Shown here piece after piece: positions 1 through 7,731 of a DNA stretch of 39,932 bases; within the stretch, counting starts at the first letter, position 1, and the number at the start of each line of letters is the position of its first letter. Source of the DNA: UBA1479 sp963972065 (GTDB lineage Bacteria > Pseudomonadota > Alphaproteobacteria > Rhodospirillales > Casp-alpha2); assembly GCA_963972065.1 (NCBI GenBank), contig CAXAVJ010000032.1, positions 1 through 39,932 on the forward strand, read 5' to 3'. The position numbers and the translations under genes were made by a program. Under the pieces are notes generated by a model. The model made no database searches. It worked only from the letters and a program-made list of their open reading frames with translations, and had not been told where the DNA came from.

Positions 1-1
1 C

Positions 2-1252
2 GACACCCGCAGCGCGCACGCCAACCTGGACGAGGCCATAGCACTCGCCGGGGCCATCGACCTGAACGTCGTCCATGCCGAAACGTTTGAGCTGCCCCGG
101 CCCCGGCCCTCGACCCTTCTGGGCAAGGGCACGGTGGAGCGCATCGGCGAGACCCTGCATGCCCTGCCGGACTGCGAGCTGGTTGTCGTCAACGCCAACC
201 TGACGCCGGTTCAGCAGCGCAACCTGGAAACCGCCTGGGAAGCCAAGGTCATCGACCGCACGGGCCTGATCCTGGAAATCTTCGGCGCCCGGGCACGGAC
301 CAAGGAAGGCCGCCTTCAGGTCGACCTGGCCGCGCTCAGCTATCAGCTCGGCCGCCTGGTTCGCAGTTGGACCCACCTGGAACGCCAACGCGGCGGGGCG
401 GGGTTCATGGGTGGCCCCGGAGAGCGGCAGATCGAACTCGACCGGCGCATGATCCGCCAGCGCATCGCGCGGCTGAAGCGCGAATTGGCCGAGGTCAAGC
501 GCACGCGCTCCCTGCAACGCCGCGCACGCCAGCGGGTTCCCTATCCGGTGGTGGCATTGGTCGGCTACACCAACGCCGGCAAGTCGACCCTATTCAACCG
601 CCTGACCGGGGCCGAGGTGGTTGCCCGCGACCAGTTGTTCGCGACCCTCGACCCGACCATGCGCAAACTCGACCTGCCCGAAGGCGGGCCGGTCATCCTG
701 TCCGACACCGTGGGCTTCATTTCCGACCTGCCGCACCAATTGGTCAACGCCTTCCACGCGACCCTGGAAGAGGTCGTGGAGGCCGACATGATCCTGCATG
801 TGCGCGACATCGCCGACCCGGACACGGAGATTCAGCGCCGCGACGTACTGGAGGTTCTGGGCGGCCTGGGATTGGGTGACGACTCGGCGACCCCGATCAC
901 CGAAGCCCTCAACAAGATCGATTTGTTACCACCGGAAGCCCTCAGTGCCCTGGAGGAACGCATCGCCCGCCAGGACAACAACCCGCCGGTCGCCATTTCC
1001 GCCGTGACCGGGCAGGGGTTGGGCTCCCTGATTCAGCGCATCCAGGACGTGCTCGGCGATAAGCTCGGAGAATTAGAATTGGACCTGGGCTTCGACGAAG
1101 GGGCGACCCTGGCCTGGATCTACGAACACGGCGAGGTTCTGGACCGGGCCGACGGCGAAGCCGGCATCCATCTGCGCGTCCGCATGGACCCGCGCAGCCA
1201 GTCGCAGCTTCTGACCCGTATCGACAGCGCCCGCCAGAGCCGTCTACACTAG
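2..1252 (+). CDS. hflX: GTPase HflX (5'-truncated by window edge)
   Basis: Ribosome-associated GTPase of the HflX family, known to split or rescue stalled 70S ribosomes. The frame is open from base 2, so the true start lies outside the window; the first internal GTG at 134 is not the start. The N-terminal HflX domain is visible, with the LLGKGTVERIGE stretch, the RTGLILEIFGARARTKEGRLQV segment split across 259-321 and the GGPGERQIE loop near 410-432. A coiled-coil linker follows and then the G domain: the P-loop GYTNAGKST starts at 563, DTVGF is the G3 motif near 703-717, and NKID is the G4 motif near 910-921. A short C-terminal domain ends the protein. In alphaproteobacteria hflX usually follows hfq, which would lie just off the left edge. 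Identification is firm. Confidence 0.97.
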   Translation, partial: DTRSAHANLDEAIALAGAIDLNVVHAETFELPRPRPSTLLGKGTVERIGETLHALPDCELVVVNANLTPVQQRNLETAWEAKVIDRTGLILEIFGARARTKEGRLQVDLAALSYQLGRLVRSWTHLERQRGGAGFMGGPGERQIELDRRMIRQRIARLKRELAEVKRTRSLQRRARQRVPYPVVALVGYTNAGKSTLFNRLTGAEVVARDQLFATLDPTMRKLDLPEGGPVILSDTVGFISDLPHQLVNAFHATLEEVVEADMILHVRDIADPDTEIQRRDVLEVLGGLGLGDDSATPITEALNKIDLLPPEALSALEERIARQDNNPPVAISAVTGQGLGSLIQRIQDVLGDKLGELELDLGFDEGATLAWIYEHGEVLDRADGEAGIHLRVRMDPRSQSQLLTRIDSARQSRLH

Positions 1253-1362
1253 CCCGCGAGGGGTCCAGGGGCGGAGTCCCTACACCGGTTGGTAACCATT
1301 TGCCGCTAAACCGGGTTCATCGCATTCCGGCGACAGCAGACATCCGGTACGGACGGGCACCC

Positions 1363-1632
1363 ATGGCGACAAACCGCAGCCAAAACAAATGGCGTTCCAA
1401 GAACAAGCTGGTCAAACGCCAGTTGAACGTCATGGCCAAAAGCCATGTGCACGACCATCTGCAGCGCCTGGCCGACGATTTCCGCCTGCGCGGCAAGGGC
1501 GAGGCCGTGTCCTTCGCGACCTTCATCACCCGGGCCCTGATGCAACGCGCCGATTACAGTGACGATGTCGCGCAGATGCTGGAAGACCTGGCCGAAGCCT
1601 TCCACCGCGACCGCGACATTCACTCCAACTGA
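1363..1632 (+). CDS. small basic conserved-looking hypothetical protein
   Basis: An 89-residue protein I do not recognise. I chose the ATG at 1363; the frame is open upstream to a non-ATG codon at 1300, but the extra residues look like non-coding DNA. No strong Shine-Dalgarno sequence is seen. The N-terminus is very basic (MATNRSQNKWRSKNKLVKRQ) and the rest is predicted helical with an acidic C-terminal half (DDVAQMLEDLAEAF). It has no signal peptide, membrane segment or cysteine. Its place between hflX and the inositol monophosphatase gene, with only 32 bp before the next start, suggests co-transcription with the latter. A nucleic-acid or ribosome-binding role would fit the basic tail and the hflX neighbour, but that is a guess. 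Confidence 0.65.
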   Translation: MATNRSQNKWRSKNKLVKRQLNVMAKSHVHDHLQRLADDFRLRGKGEAVSFATFITRALMQRADYSDDVAQMLEDLAEAFHRDRDIHSN

Positions 1633-1664
1633 CCCGCCGCGTTCCGGCGGCAAGGCCTGATACC

Positions 1665-2486
1665 TTGTCCATCTCCCATAACACCGATCCCGACCGCATC
1701 GCCGCCATCCTGCGCGAAGCGGCGGAAACAGAAATTTTGCCGCGTTTTCGCACCCTGGCCAGCCACGAAATTTCGGAAAAGAACCCGGGCGATCTCGTGA
1801 CCGTCGCCGACCAGGCCTCGGAAGCCATGCTGACCCGCCGTCTCGCGGATCTGATCCCGGGGGCCCTGATCGTCGGCGAGGAAGCCCATGAAGTCAGCCC
1901 GGAGGCCCTTGGCGAGATCAATGACGCCCCCTGGGCCTGGATCATCGATCCCCTGGACGGCACCCATAATTTCGCCCACGGCACGCCGCGCTTCGCGATG
2001 ATCCTGGCCCTCGCCCGGCGCGGCGAGACCGCCATGGGCTGGATTCTCGACCCCATGGGCGATCATCTTGCCTATGCCGAAGCGGGGGCAGGTGCCGCCA
2101 TCGACGGTATGCCCATTCGCCTGGGCACGGCCAGCCCGATCACTGACATGACCGGCTCCCTCGGCAACAAGTTCGCCGACCGCCTGCGCGCCCGCGCCGG
2201 AACGCCTGGGGGGCCCGCGATCCCCAAGGCGTTTCTACGCTATCGCTGCGTCGGCCTGGAATACATGGATCTGGCGCGGGGCAAGCTTGATTTCGCGCGC
2301 TATGCCGGAAAGCTGATGCCCTGGGACCACGCGGCGGGGGTGCTGCTGCATGGCGAAGCCGGGGGACAAGCGGCCATGACCGGCGACGGGCGGTCCTATG
2401 CCCTCGGCATGGCGCGGCCCGGCGACGCGTTGCTGCTGGCCCCCGACATGCCGGCTTGGACAACGCTCGACCGTCTAATGTCCTAA
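1665..2486 (+). CDS. inositol monophosphatase family protein
   Basis: A 273-residue Mg2+-dependent sugar-phosphate phosphatase of the IMPase/FBPase/CysQ superfamily. The metal-binding signatures are all present: GEE near residue 84, DPLDGTHNF near residue 107, and the C-terminal WDHAAG motif. The length matches the family. The start is a TTG, with a weak purine-rich stretch upstream; no ATG fits ahead of the conserved N-terminal helix. Substrate cannot be read from the sequence. Inositol-1-phosphate, histidinol phosphate and 3'-phosphoadenosine nucleotides are all used by relatives. The DPLDGTHNF variant with His instead of Thr-Asn-Tyr/Phe is common among the less specific IMPase-like proteins of alphaproteobacteria. 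No signal peptide, so it is cytosolic. Confidence 0.92.
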   Translation: MSISHNTDPDRIAAILREAAETEILPRFRTLASHEISEKNPGDLVTVADQASEAMLTRRLADLIPGALIVGEEAHEVSPEALGEINDAPWAWIIDPLDGTHNFAHGTPRFAMILALARRGETAMGWILDPMGDHLAYAEAGAGAAIDGMPIRLGTASPITDMTGSLGNKFADRLRARAGTPGGPAIPKAFLRYRCVGLEYMDLARGKLDFARYAGKLMPWDHAAGVLLHGEAGGQAAMTGDGRSYALGMARPGDALLLAPDMPAWTTLDRLMS

Positions 2487-2571
2487 GACATATCCCGCCT
2501 TGCCCCGACGCCCCGGGGGCGTTACCAAACGGGACGGTATTTACATCTGAAACGACTTCGAAGGAGGCGGC

Positions 2572-3441
2572 ATGGCACGCTGTGCATTCATCGGCCTGGG
2601 CGTCATGGGTTATCCCATGGCCGGGCATCTGGCGAAAAATGGCCATCAGGTCACCGTCTACAACCGGACCACGGCGAAGGCCGAGAAATGGGCGGCCGAC
2701 CACGGCGGCGCATTCGGCAAGACACCCGCGGAAGCCGCCAAAGGGGCGGAATTCGTGTTCTGCTGCGTCGGCAACGACGACGACCTGCGCGCCGTCACGT
2801 TTGGCGACGACGGCATGCTGGCGGGCATGGAATCCGGCACGGTGCTGGTCGACCACACCACGGCGTCCGCCGCCGTCGCCCGCGAGATCGCCGCCAAGGC
2901 TGCGGAAAAGGGCATCGGCTTCATCGACGGCCCCGTGTCGGGCGGCCAGGCGGGGGCGGAGAACGGCGTGCTGACCGTCATGTGCGGTGGCGGGGACGAG
3001 GACTTCGCCCGCGCCGAGCCTGTGATCCAGGCCTACGCCCGCGCGGTCACCCTGCTGGGACCCGTGGGTTCGGGTCAGCTATGCAAGATGGTCAACCAGA
3101 TCTGCATCGCCGGGCTGCTGCAAGGCCTGTCCGAAGGCTTAGACTTCGGCATGCGCGCCGGGCTCGACGTCAAGCAGGTGCTGGACGTGATCTCCAAGGG
3201 TGCGGCACAAAGCTGGCAGATGGAAAACCGCGGCAAGACCATGGCCGACGACCAGTTCGACTTCGGCTTCGCCGTCGACTGGATGCGCAAGGACCTGGGC
3301 ATCTGCTTCGCCGAGGCCGAGGCCAACGGTGCCGAACTGGCGGTTACCCGTGTCGTCGACGGCTATTACAAGGACGTCCAGGACATGGGCGGGGCGCGCT
3401 GGGATACCTCGTCACTGATCCGCAGGCTGCGCCGCAAATAG
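2572..3441 (+). CDS. NAD(P)-dependent beta-hydroxyacid dehydrogenase (3-hydroxyisobutyrate dehydrogenase family)
   Basis: A 289-residue cytosolic oxidoreductase of the 3-hydroxyisobutyrate dehydrogenase / tartronate semialdehyde reductase / GLYR family. The Rossmann motif GLGVMG is at residues 8-13. The substrate-binding DGPVSGGQAGAENG loop is at 119-132, and the catalytic lysine is K172 in GQLCKMVNQ. The C-terminal all-helical domain is complete. An excellent Shine-Dalgarno sequence (AAGGAGG) lies 5-6 bases before the ATG. The residue after the second beta strand is Asn-Arg (YNRT), as is usual in NADP-preferring members of this family, so NADPH use is more likely than NADH. The actual substrate (3-hydroxyisobutyrate, tartronate semialdehyde, succinic semialdehyde or similar) cannot be assigned. 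A 27-bp gap leads to the MmcQ/YjbR gene, so the two may be one transcript. Confidence 0.92.
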   Translation: MARCAFIGLGVMGYPMAGHLAKNGHQVTVYNRTTAKAEKWAADHGGAFGKTPAEAAKGAEFVFCCVGNDDDLRAVTFGDDGMLAGMESGTVLVDHTTASAAVAREIAAKAAEKGIGFIDGPVSGGQAGAENGVLTVMCGGGDEDFARAEPVIQAYARAVTLLGPVGSGQLCKMVNQICIAGLLQGLSEGLDFGMRAGLDVKQVLDVISKGAAQSWQMENRGKTMADDQFDFGFAVDWMRKDLGICFAEAEANGAELAVTRVVDGYYKDVQDMGGARWDTSSLIRRLRRK

Positions 3442-3468
3442 AATGCAGTAATCGGGCAGGAGGTGGCC

Positions 3469-3837
3469 ATGACCTACGACGAATTCAACGCCTTCTGCGC
3501 CACGCTGCCGGCCACCACCCATGTCGTGCAATGGGGTGGGGCGGACGTGTGGAAGGTCGGCGGCAAGGTGTTCGCCATCGGCGGCTGGAACGCCGGCGAT
3601 CTGGCTGGCATCACCTTCAAGGTTTCGGAATTCGCCTATGACGTCCTGCGCGACATGCCGGGCCTGCGCCCGGCCCCCTATCTGGCGTCGCGCGGCATGA
3701 AGTGGATTCAGCAATTCGACGAACCGGGGCTGAGCGACGCCGACCTCAAGGACCATCTGGCGGAATCACACCGCCTCGTCTCACTGGGCCTGACCAAGAA
3801 GCTGCAAAAAGAACTGGGGCTGAACCAGGAAGGTTGA
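3469..3837 (+). CDS. MmcQ/YjbR family DNA-binding protein
   Basis: A 122-residue member of the MmcQ/YjbR family, whose fold resembles a double-wing DNA-binding domain; the biological role of the family is poorly known. The pattern VVQWGGADVWKVGGKVFAIGGW near residues 19-40 and the C-terminal LVSLGLTKK are characteristic. The ATG at 3469 is preferred over the in-frame GTG at 3463, because the GCAGGAGG ribosome-binding site at 3456-3463 would overlap the GTG but sits five bases before the ATG. It follows the dehydrogenase gene by 27 bp on the same strand and ends just before a paired palindromic repeat. Confidence 0.88.
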   Translation: MTYDEFNAFCATLPATTHVVQWGGADVWKVGGKVFAIGGWNAGDLAGITFKVSEFAYDVLRDMPGLRPAPYLASRGMKWIQQFDEPGLSDADLKDHLAESHRLVSLGLTKKLQKELGLNQEG

Positions 3838-3871
3838 TCGTCGCGTGGGCGTCGGCGCGCCCCCAAACGTC

Positions 3872-3939
3872 ACCCCCGGGCTTGACCCGGGGGTCCAGAA
3901 TTTGGGGAAGGCGGGGATGCCCGTGTCGAGCACGGGCAT
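3872..3939. repeat. twin palindromic intergenic repeat between convergent genes
   Basis: Two perfect inverted repeats stand side by side. ACCCCCGGG / CCCGGGGGT occupies 3872-3880 and 3886-3894 with a 5-base loop. ATGCCCGTG / CACGGGCAT occupies 3917-3925 and 3931-3939, also with a 5-base loop. Both loops are purine/pyrimidine-similar (CTTGA, TCGAG). The layout resembles the dispersed REP-like elements of alphaproteobacterial genomes, which end in a CGGGCATGACG-like tail, and the sequence here continues GACGAGGAATGA. The element sits between two converging genes and could act as a bidirectional terminator or mRNA stabiliser. Only one copy is seen in this window, so the dispersed nature is an inference. 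Confidence 0.7.
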
Positions 3940-3957
3940 GACGAGGAATGATACGGC

Positions 3958-4575
3958 CTAACGCAGGCTGATCTGCATCTGCGGCGTGGCGCGGTAAATG
4001 TTGGGGATGCGGTAGACATAGACCTTGGTGCGCGGGCCGCGGGCGGGGAAGTCTTTCACCTCGTCGGCGTTGTGGCTGATCACCTTGGTGTCGGTGATGA
4101 CGCGCAATTCCCCCGACGTGTTCATCCCGGCCTCGACGATCTGGTCCTTCTGGCTTTTCGACAGGGACCGGCCCAGCATGTTCACGATGCGGGTTTCCTT
4201 GTTGTAGGCGATGCCGAAGATATGCTCGTTGCGGCGCAGGAAGGTGACCGACTTGGCCTTCAGCAGGTCGCCCTCGCGATGCCAGTGAATCTTGAAATAG
4301 CCCTGCTTGATATAGCCGAAGTCGGAGGCGTCGGGGTCGCGCTCGATATCCGCCTTCAGCTTCTTGACCTCGTCGACTTCCTGGGCCCCCTGAACCTTGC
4401 CGTCCTTGAGCGCGCCGTACAGCCGCGTATCGACCATGTAGCCGGAGAACGTGAGCTTGTAATAGCCGCGCCGGTCCAGCTCGATCTCAGCGTCGAAGCG
4501 CGCCGGCAGGTAGCAGCCGGAGAGCGCGACCGCGGCAACGAGGAGGATCAGCAGGGGGCGGAGGAGGCGGCGCAT
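3958..4575 (-). CDS. hypothetical lipoprotein
   Basis: A 205-residue protein with a clear lipoprotein signal peptide: basic start MRRLLRP, hydrophobic core, and lipobox LSGC with the acylated Cys at residue 21. The residues after it (YLPARF) are not an inner-membrane retention signal as judged by E. coli rules, so outer-membrane anchoring facing the periplasm is possible. The mature part has a beta-rich start (FDAEIELDRRGYYKLTFSGY) and a charged middle (EVKKLKADIERDPDASDFGY). I do not recognise a family. It lies 78 bp downstream of mazG on the same strand and may be the last gene of that transcript. No functional link to mazG is evident. Confidence 0.75.
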   Translation of the reverse strand: MRRLLRPLLILLVAAVALSGCYLPARFDAEIELDRRGYYKLTFSGYMVDTRLYGALKDGKVQGAQEVDEVKKLKADIERDPDASDFGYIKQGYFKIHWHREGDLLKAKSVTFLRRNEHIFGIAYNKETRIVNMLGRSLSKSQKDQIVEAGMNTSGELRVITDTKVISHNADEVKDFPARGPRTKVYVYRIPNIYRATPQMQISLR

Positions 4576-4653
4576 GTGGAAATTCGGGCTCTCAATCGGT
4601 TTAAGTCCTTCAACCTTCTAACCTGTTCGGGCCTGCCGGTCAGCGGTTTTCGA

Positions 4654-5514
4654 CTATTCGGCGGCCTTGTCGTGGGCCTTCTCGGCCTGCCAGGCGGCTT
4701 CCATCTCATCAAGGCTTGCCTCGGCCGGATCGCGGCCGTCGGCCCGCAGGCGCTTTTCCATGCGGCGGAAGCGGTCTTCGAACTTGTGGTTGCCCCGGCG
4801 CAGCGCCGTTTCCGGGTCGATCTTAAGGTGCCGGGCCAAGTTGGCGACGGCGAACAACAGATCGCCCATTTCCTCCTCGACCCGCGCTTTCGGCGCGCCG
4901 GCAGCCATCTCGGCCCGCAGTTCGGCCAGTTCTTCCTCGATCTTGGCGATGACCGGTTCCGCCTCCGGCCAATCGAAGCCGATGCGGGCGGCCCGTTTCT
5001 GCAGCTTTTCCGCGCGGGTCAGGGCGGGCAGGGGGATCGCCACGCCGTCCAATGCGCTGGCGTCTTCCGCCGGCGTCTCGCCCTTTTCCGCCCGCTCCTT
5101 GGCCTTCAGGTCCTCCCAATGGACCGTCTGGGCCTCGGCCGAATTGATCTCGGTATCGCCGAACACATGGGGATGGCGGCGGACCATCTTGTCGGCGATG
5201 GCCCGGGCCACGTCGTCGTAATCGAAATGCCCGGCTTCCTCGGCCATGCGGGCGTGGAAGAAGACCTGCAGCAGCAGGTCGCCTAATTCGTCCCGCAATC
5301 CCGCCATGTCGCCCCGCTGGATGGCGTCGGCAACCTCGTAGGCTTCCTCGATGGTGTAGGGGGCGATGGTCTTGAAGGTCTGCTCCACATCCCACGGACA
5401 GCCGCCGTCGGGATCGCGCAATTTGGCCATCACCGCGCGCAGGCGGTCGGTCGGGGTTTGAGAAACGTCGTCCTTGGGCACAGGGAGGGGCACCTTCCGA
5501 TCCGGGGCGTTCAT
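4654..5514 (-). CDS. mazG: nucleoside triphosphate pyrophosphohydrolase MazG
   Basis: Cytosolic enzyme that hydrolyses (d)NTPs to NMP and pyrophosphate, acting on damaged or non-canonical nucleotides; it modulates stress physiology in E. coli. The 286-residue length fits the two-domain MazG. The first MazG domain shows CPWDVEQTF, then the acidic metal-binding helix EEAYE and DELGDLLLQ; the second shows EEMGDLLFAVANLARHL near the C-terminus. The start at 5514 (MNAPDRK) was chosen. The frame stays open to 5688, but the extension overlaps the end of the upstream gene and is not MazG-like. It follows the amidase-like gene by 43 bp and may be read from that promoter, although mazG is normally a housekeeping gene near hflX in this class. 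Confidence 0.95.
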   Translation of the reverse strand: MNAPDRKVPLPVPKDDVSQTPTDRLRAVMAKLRDPDGGCPWDVEQTFKTIAPYTIEEAYEVADAIQRGDMAGLRDELGDLLLQVFFHARMAEEAGHFDYDDVARAIADKMVRRHPHVFGDTEINSAEAQTVHWEDLKAKERAEKGETPAEDASALDGVAIPLPALTRAEKLQKRAARIGFDWPEAEPVIAKIEEELAELRAEMAAGAPKARVEEEMGDLLFAVANLARHLKIDPETALRRGNHKFEDRFRRMEKRLRADGRDPAEASLDEMEAAWQAEKAHDKAAE

Positions 5515-5557
5515 GACCCGCCGAAGGTAGCCGACAGAGCCGCCCGCCGCCAAGAGA

Positions 5558-7723
5558 TCAGGACGCGCCAACTCCCGTTTCAAGGAACCTTCGGAATACG
5601 TTTTCCAAAATCCTCGATACGTTGTTGTCGAAATCATTGACCGGCAACGCGCCGCAAAACGTGATCGAACCCGTGGAAAACACGGCACCGCCGCCGGGAA
5701 CCTCGAAATACACCATATCGGCCCTGATCAGCTCGTCCGCCGGGGCATGGGCCCAGGTCTTTACGTGGGTCAGCCATTCCTCCGGCGGAAGCTGGAAACT
5801 GGCCGGATGATCTTCGGAGGTCGCCAAGACATGCACGTTCGGCGGGGTCCCCAGCCGGCTGTCGATACGGTCCAGCTCATAACCCGCAGCCCCGCCGCCG
5901 CAAAGCCCGAAATCGCCGATCACCTGATCCTCGACGCCGTCGAAGATCCAGGCCGCGTCGGGGTGATGGGAGCCTTCCTGCCGGCGGTAATGGGTGCCCT
6001 CGAAATCTCCCTGCGTGGTATAGCCGACACCGACCAGTTGCTGCGGCGGCCGGGCATTGCGCCGCCAGGTACCGCCGTATTCACGATTGAAGGCGTGGTA
6101 ATACTCGCCCGGCTCGGACGCCCAGGCGCGCAGCCCGCCTTCGGCCCGGCGAACTTCGATCAATCCGTCCATTTCCGGATGCAGGGCGACCCGCCAGTAA
6201 AACCCGTTGCCGCCGAGATACGCCAGCTTGCCGCCGCTGTCCCGGTAATCCCTGAACGCATTCAAGGTCTGGGTCGTGTGGTATTCCGGATGGCTGCAGG
6301 TCGATACGGCGGCATAACCGGCCAAAAGATCGTCTCCTTCGTGGTGCAGTTCCCAATCGGTCACGATATCGAACGGGATATCCTTGGCATCCAGCCAGGC
6401 GAACAGATGCGTGTCGGCCGGAAAGTGTCGCAGACCCGAGCCAGAGGCCTTGTTGCCGAACGCGTGATAGCCCGGCCGAAGGTTGAAGATCGGGCGATGC
6501 CAGGTGGTATGGCCAATCCCGGAACCGTCGGTATGGTCGTTGTAGGTCGACAGCCCGAATTGCGGATGTTCCGCCGCGTTATAGGGATAGGATCCCCATT
6601 CCGCCGCCCGTGCCTTCCATTCCGGCCCGAATTCGGCCCGCGCCTGGTTGGCGTAAATGACATAGGTAAATGTCGGGACGACGACGCATAGATCGGCGGT
6701 CCGCGTGCCTTTCGCCGGGCACACGAACAGCGGGATCATGTCCCAATGGGCGCCCTGGGTCAGCTTTACCGCATAGACGCCGCTGCGCAGGTCTGTCGGG
6801 ATCTCGAATTCGAAATCGGTTTGCCATCCCGCGTCGGCGATATCGTCGTCGTGGAAATGAATGGCGCCGTACTGATCCGTCGCGTGATGCCAGCACATCT
6901 GCGAGGCATCCCAATTTGACCCGGTCATCGCCCGCACCGGCGCGCCGACCAGAACCCCATCGCCCGCCAGGGGGCCGTCGCCGGAGACGGTCAAGGACGC
7001 CATGTCGCGGCTGAAATCCCAGGCAGCCAATGGCACATCGCCATCGCCCGCCAGGATTACCGGAGCTTCGACCTTGCCGTTGAAATGCGACGTGCTGTCC
7101 GTTTCCGTCACCGCCGCGACGATCACTGTGTGTGCGCGCGTCACTGCGGCAGCGGCTGCCGCATCGGCGGGAAGGGTGGTTTCCGCGTCCCCGGTATCAT
7201 CGACGACGCCCGCTCCGTGAACCGGCGCCTGCGTCACGCGCAACGTCCCCGCGCCCAGATCGATGACCGCCTGCACCTGATACCATGTGCGGGGCAGAAG
7301 CGCCGTGCCGACCGCGACGGCAACGCCGCCCAGCGTCAGCACCGCGCCGTCCGGCCCGATGGACAGCCCCGCCACGGCGCTGCCGCTGCCATCGACGAGG
7401 GACATGACCCCTTGTCGGCCCTTGTCCGGTGTGGTCGGCCAGATCGTCGCCCTTAGGGTGAACCGCGGGGGCAGGGGGCTGCGCAACGCGGCCGTCATGT
7501 GCGACCCCAGGTGGGCGCGCTGCGGACGCGCCGGATACTCGCCTTCGAAGGTGGCGGCGACGGGCGCCGTGTGAACCCCGGGCCCGGCCGGGTTGGGGTC
7601 GCCGGAGATCACCCGGACCAGTTCCGCGCGATAGGTTCCCCCCAGTTCCGAGGAAACCTTGATCGCCACTCTCTCGCCGGGCCGGCCGGACAGTTTGTCC
7701 GCATAGCCAATCAATGGAATCAT
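5558..7723 (-). CDS. N,N-dimethylformamidase-type large subunit (DMFA2-like)
   Basis: A 721-residue protein resembling the large (beta) subunit of N,N-dimethylformamidase, the iron enzyme that hydrolyses dimethylformamide to dimethylamine and formate. Residues 1-70 look Ig-like, and about 80-265 look like a LamG/concanavalin-type beta sandwich. From about 340 to the end is the GATase-like catalytic domain, with PTFTYVIYANQARAEFG, YNDHTDGSG, TCSHPEYHT and YLGGNGFYWRV. Known enzymes bind a mononuclear Fe with two Tyr and one Glu; Y354, Y394 and E480 sit in matching motifs and are my candidates. No small (alpha) subunit gene lies nearby, so it may work alone on a different amide. The start is 8 bp after the aminotransferase stop, a tight operon. 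There is no signal peptide, so the protein is cytosolic. Confidence 0.85.
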   Translation of the reverse strand: MIPLIGYADKLSGRPGERVAIKVSSELGGTYRAELVRVISGDPNPAGPGVHTAPVAATFEGEYPARPQRAHLGSHMTAALRSPLPPRFTLRATIWPTTPDKGRQGVMSLVDGSGSAVAGLSIGPDGAVLTLGGVAVAVGTALLPRTWYQVQAVIDLGAGTLRVTQAPVHGAGVVDDTGDAETTLPADAAAAAAVTRAHTVIVAAVTETDSTSHFNGKVEAPVILAGDGDVPLAAWDFSRDMASLTVSGDGPLAGDGVLVGAPVRAMTGSNWDASQMCWHHATDQYGAIHFHDDDIADAGWQTDFEFEIPTDLRSGVYAVKLTQGAHWDMIPLFVCPAKGTRTADLCVVVPTFTYVIYANQARAEFGPEWKARAAEWGSYPYNAAEHPQFGLSTYNDHTDGSGIGHTTWHRPIFNLRPGYHAFGNKASGSGLRHFPADTHLFAWLDAKDIPFDIVTDWELHHEGDDLLAGYAAVSTCSHPEYHTTQTLNAFRDYRDSGGKLAYLGGNGFYWRVALHPEMDGLIEVRRAEGGLRAWASEPGEYYHAFNREYGGTWRRNARPPQQLVGVGYTTQGDFEGTHYRRQEGSHHPDAAWIFDGVEDQVIGDFGLCGGGAAGYELDRIDSRLGTPPNVHVLATSEDHPASFQLPPEEWLTHVKTWAHAPADELIRADMVYFEVPGGGAVFSTGSITFCGALPVNDFDNNVSRILENVFRRFLETGVGAS

Positions 7724-7731
7724 GGCGGGGC

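Noticed and set aside
1253..1362. Possible hairpin terminator after hflX.
   Set aside because: The GGGTCC/GGAGTCCC pairing is imperfect and lacks a T tract.
4072..5286. A 404-codon open frame on the plus strand.
   Set aside because: It runs antisense to the lipoprotein gene and mazG and has no recognisable domain.
5515..5688. Upstream extension of the mazG frame.
   Set aside because: It overlaps the end of the amidase-like gene, and its residues do not resemble MazG; the ATG at 5514 fits the family.
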